A DNA stretch of 64,000 bases from Amyloporia xantha. Lineage: Eukaryota > Basidiomycota > Agaricomycetes > Polyporales > Adustoporiaceae. The notes under the pieces were generated by a model. That model searched no databases. It saw only the letters and a program-made list of their open reading frames with translations, and had not been told where the DNA came from. Where the stretch lies: assembly GCA_036971615.1 (NCBI GenBank), contig JAYKKR010000004.1, positions 744,001 through 808,000 of the forward strand. The letters are read 5' to 3'. Position 1 is the stretch's first letter. Each line of letters begins with the position of its first letter. Below are positions 60,247-64,000 of the stretch, in pieces. The position numbers and the translations under genes are program-made.

Positions 60247-63200
60247 GATTACTCACAGAAATTCCTATATAGTGCAGAGCAGGCACAGAGCAACCGTCTG
60301 TGCTCACTGAAGTTCCAGTGGAAAAGAGATGCCCAAAAGCCATAGATACTGAGTCAGAGTCCCTAGTCAACAGTTTGTGAGATCCAAGACAGCAAAGAGC
60401 ATAGATATAGGAAGGTAGCAGCAAGAAAGAATTGCTGAGGAGAAGTGCAAATACGTCTAAGTCCCTGCTGACCCTAATCCAGGGTTCCCAGAACAGGTGT
60501 CAGTTTGACGCGACAGACTGACACCCAAATTAGGCACTCATGGTCGTTCTTTCTCTTCTTCCTCAACACCCACCTTGCTTCATCTTCTTTCATGCCACTT
60601 CACATTTCTGCTTGTTTCTGTTCACTCATGGTATTCTTCTCATCTCTGGCCTATATTTGGTGACTTCTAGTAATCTGTTGCTGTCTCTCTCACTGGTTCT
60701 TCCTCAGGTATGACGATGTGCTGGCAGGGCATATGAGTCACTGCTTATTGCGGCCACAGGTAAGTCTATATCTTCTTTCTATTTTCATCTGTATCTATGA
60801 ATAACTGACACTGTTTCTATCTCTAATCACAATCCAAATCTCCGACATTGAAAGCTGGCTCTTGGCTGTCATCATACAATCAAAAAGTAAGGTAAGTCTA
60901 TCTCTGACATTCTTGCCAGTTGACGTGTCCATTATATATGACAGATGGCGTGCACTTAGTTGCATAAATCATCTCGTCCCTTCTGAGGAGTTGTGATGAA
61001 TGGTGAGTGGCTGTCTGAGGTTTTGATGAGAATATCTCTGACATGTAAGTCATTATTTTCCTCCTCCATTTCTAAGCCAAACTAAAGAATTGTATCTATA
61101 GATGCTTGCCACAAGATGAACTGTAATTTTGATTATGTCCATATCGTGTAAGTCATTCACTTCTATCTCCATCCCTTTGTTGACTCTTTGTAAATTCTTA
61201 GAGTATTATCACCTATGCCATTCGGCTTCAGTTTACTGTGACAAGACGATTTATGTGAGTACTTTGTCTTGCTTCTTCAGCTAATTGGACTTTATCTGAA
61301 TTCGTCTGTTAGATTCTCATATATTTTGGCCACACTACAGAATATTTTATAGATCTTGTGTATGTCTTTCAGCTTTGCATTTTATATTACTGTATACTGA
61401 GTAACAACATTAGTTTGGTGATATGGACATTTCTGTCTTGAGCTATTTCATTGTATGTAATTATTATGGCTGCTAGTATTAGATTATCTTTTGTGTGTAT
61501 ATTATTTGTGAATATACTGCTATGTTCTATTATAAATACTGTAACCTTGAGAGTGCTCTGATACAAACTATAATGAGATGTGAGAGATGAAAAAAGACTA
61601 CATAGGGTCATCTAAGAGCACTCTCAGGCTTCTTTCAGGTTACTCTGGGTTACTCTGAGAAAAAAATCTCATGTCAACTAAGTTTAAGAGCACTCTGGCT
61701 ACTCTGAGTACTTTGAATACTCTGAAGTCTCTAGGATGCTCTTGGATGCTCTTAGAGCAGCCTGGGACTAATATGGTTTTTCCTGATGTCACACCGGCTA
61801 ATCCTTGGCCAGTGGACATGCAATTTGTGCACGACCTACCCCAACGCGAAGTCAGGTCGTATGCGCCCATCAGTGAAGCAGAAATTCTGGAGAATCTTCG
61901 GGACACCAGCAACACATCAGCGCTGGGCCCAGACCATGTTAATTGGCTGTGGCTCAAATGGATAGTGGGCGTATCAATGCGCCCAGATCGCGAGGACAAA
62001 ACCATCCGGGTAGTGCCGCAAGTGAGGAAGTTCCTCGTTGCGTACTATAATGCATGCATGGACCATGGGATCTTTCCCAGCGTGTTCAAGAGATCCATAA
62101 CGGTTGTATTGGCAAAGCCCAATAAGCCGGATTACTCCAAAGCAAAGGCCTACCGGCCAATATGCGTGCTCAATTGCCTGGGAAAGCTCATGGAGAAGGT
62201 GTTATCCCGGCGCTTACAATTTGATGCCCAAAAATACGGTATCATGCACCCGTGCCAATTCAGTGGAACTATACAACATAGCACCACCGATGCGGGAATA
62301 CAATTGGTCCATTTCATACGCGAAGCGTGGTCCAGAGACATCACACCTTGAGCTTTGTTGTTGGATGTATCACAATTTTACCCTTGCATCAATCATGATG
62401 CGTTGCTAGGTATCATGCGGAAACAGGGATTCGATGAGAAAACCTGTTTGTTTTTCGCGAATTACATGAAAGGGCGTCAAACCCAATTCGCATTCAATGG
62501 GGTCCTCACGGACCCCGTGGACTTCTCAGTAGGCATGGGACAGGGATCATCCCTCTCCCCCGTTCTATTGGGATTATACATTGCGCCTGTCCTGCATAAG
62601 TGGGCTCCAACCCATGAATTGCAGACAGGAAATACATGTGTACAGTTCTTCGTCGACGATGGATTGATAATGACTGCGGAGAAGGCTACCCCAGAGTCTG
62701 ATCTAACGCAGCTTGATCATAACAATGGCCAGTTGGCTGGAATGTTTCACCCGTTAGTGGAGGACCTCAACCGCATAGGTTGCGGTGTCGAAGCTGACAA
62801 ATTAGAACTCATGCACTTCTGGCACTACCAGAAGAAAGTGTGGCACGAGAACCAACCCCTCGGGCCGGACATTGCGCTCCAAATCGATGGGCAATTAGTA
62901 CGCCTTTCTCCAAAGGCAGCCATGCGATACTTGGGATTCTTTTTAGACCCCAAGTTGTCATTCAAAGCACACGTGCGATTCTATGCCAACAAAGCGGCTA
63001 GCACTGTCAACGCTCTCAGAATGCTCGGGAACTCATCCCGAGGATTCCACCCAATCAACAAACGGCGACTATATGTAGCGCACGTCATACCGTTGATGCT
63101 ATATGGTGCCCAACTTTGGTGGAACCCAAAGTGGAAGCACATCAAGTGGATCCAAAAGGAGCTACAAACAGCACAGTCGAGAGCGGCTAGGTGGATAACC

Positions 63201-64000
63201 GGCTGTTTCCGAACTACACCAGTAGGTGCCATGGAGATGCTGGCTGGGCTTGTCCCGGTCCGCTTCCAAGTGGACAGATACATGGAGAAAGCAGCTCTTC
63301 GGGCCCGCCGGATCCATGAAGGACACCCAATGCGGGCTATATTGCCTGATGGATGGGTGGTCAATCAAACCAACATCATCGCTCCGTTCCCCCTCTGGGC
63401 GCGGAAGGTGAAGAAGGAAGTAGTGACGCCGTTGACTCACATAGATGAGATCGGGTGACAAACGGCTGAGGATTTTGCACTGCTTCACGCGGAAGCGCGA
63501 CCCGGCTTCAGAGTGTTGGATCAATTCCAATCACAAATGACCGAGTTATTTTTGGATGCTTCAGACATTCCGCCCAAGAATGACACGGATAAGTTTAACA
63601 AGTGGATGGATGAAACCTGGTGGCCGGAATTCCGGTCACAACAGGCGCGTATGTTCGGCCGCTTACTGTTCACCGATGGATCCTATAAATCGGATCAAGA
63701 CGGTACTAGATCTGGAAGTTCATGGCTAGTCATGGACGGGCCGTTCCAGGTAAACAGCGGCAAATTTGGTGGGGGGAAATCCCTCAGCTATGATGCTGAA
63801 ATGATGGCGCTCGCACGCGGTCTTCGTGAGGTGACTTGCGAAGCCGAATATGACATCATCCACATCACAATCCTGTCTAATAACAAGGCAGCATTGAAGC
63901 AAATCATACGACCCAACGTGGGGCCATCACAGATGGCAGCCATCTCGGGTTGCCAATCGATCCGGGCATTCCTACAGGATAGACCGGATCGCACTGTGTT

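Larger units (their letters stand above)
56768..61788. mobile_element. non-autonomous TIR element, copy 2, with two nested insertions
   Basis: Inverted relative to copy 1 (7054-9771), with the same 13-bp ends CATCAGGAAAAAC and a 2-bp duplication tc (56766-56767 and 61789-61790). Without its two inserts and their duplications it would be about 2,855 bp. Subterminal CTCAGAGCA-type arrays match copy 1. Six splice-donor-like sites lie on the + strand at 60760, 60892, 61003, 61045, 61148 and 61255, equivalent to those of copy 1. Joining the LINE across the element with one tc removed gives an unbroken Gln-Phe-Thr-Pro-Ala frame, which fixes the insertion point. Confidence 0.88.
53735..64000 (+). 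mobile_element. Tad-like LINE, 5' truncated, interrupted twice, running off the right edge
   Basis: ORF1 (CCHC gag-like) and ORF2 (APE endonuclease, reverse transcriptase, RNase H) are arranged as in Tad-clade fungal LINEs. ORF1 is interrupted by a hAT-type element (54031-54901) and ORF2 by a TIR element (56768-61788). Removing each insert with one copy of its target duplication restores the LINE frame exactly. ORF2 also has two in-frame TGA codons. The LINE is therefore old and inactive, and the inserts are younger. The 3' end lies beyond position 64000. Confidence 0.9.
55298..64000 (+). pseudogene. LINE ORF2 (endonuclease, reverse transcriptase, RNase H), interrupted
   Basis: ORF2 starts at the ATG at 55298, overlapping the ORF1 stop as ATGA. 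The APE endonuclease (55450-56170) shows ICVQEIY, GDFNLRHSLWD and SDHAVI. After the insertion at 56768-61788 the reverse transcriptase continues (PANPWPVDMQFVHDL, AYRPICVLNCLGK, LLLDVSQFYPCINHD, GMGQGSSLSPVL, FFVDDG) and then RNase H (LFTDGSYKSD near 63677, DAEMMALARG near 63800). In-frame TGA codons at 62349 and 63456 are consistent with TGG or CGA to TGA transitions. The frame is otherwise open to the window end. Confidence 0.9.

Overview
The window is nuclear DNA of a filamentous basidiomycete, most likely a mushroom-forming Agaricomycete. Genes are broken by many short introns (about 48-69 bp, GTRNGT...CTRAY...YAG). The gene set includes families typical of that class: an atypical alpha-kinase, a DUF6533 membrane protein, an integrase-core host gene, a HET-type protein and a copper radical (glyoxal) oxidase.

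Layout. 1-9.8 kb is a transposon-rich flank. It holds a complete Ty1/copia LTR retrotransposon (631-6411) with identical 304-bp LTRs and a 5-bp target duplication, a short dispersed repeat, and a 2.7-kb non-autonomous TIR element (7054-9771). 9.97-17.6 kb carries a seven-exon integrase-core gene and an alpha-kinase gene, separated by a gene-poor stretch. 19.8-53.6 kb is a gene-dense housekeeping block: RAD17 (-), an Old Yellow Enzyme (+), an AT-hook protein (-), a LanC-like protein (-), a membrane-anchored glyoxal oxidase (+), INO80 subunit IES6 (-), UTP7 (+), a DUF6533 protein (-), PUF6 (+), DNA2 (-) and a single-exon HET-like gene (+). Two TIR elements (34816-34971 and 39136-39936) lie between them. 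From 53.7 kb to the right edge is a nest of transposons: a Tad-like LINE with two overlapping ORFs, interrupted by a hAT-type element in ORF1 and by a second, inverted copy of the TIR element in ORF2. That copy itself contains a hAT-type MITE and a compact gag-only LTR retrotransposon.

How it fits together. The central genes are conserved nuclear functions: checkpoint clamp loading (RAD17), Okazaki-fragment and end processing (DNA2), chromatin remodelling (IES6) and ribosome biogenesis (UTP7, PUF6). The flanks are transposon territory. The most interesting signals are: the gag-only LTR element, which shares its primer-binding site and polypurine tract with the autonomous copia element 53 kb away; a non-autonomous TIR element whose two copies keep the same ladder of splice donors; an order of insertion readable from exact target duplications; and frame breaks in the copia element and the alpha-kinase gene that all sit in one-base length changes of short base runs, which may be assembly errors.

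Exon boundaries were worked out by hand from splice consensus, reading-frame continuity and family motifs. Family names come from motif recognition; no database search was run.
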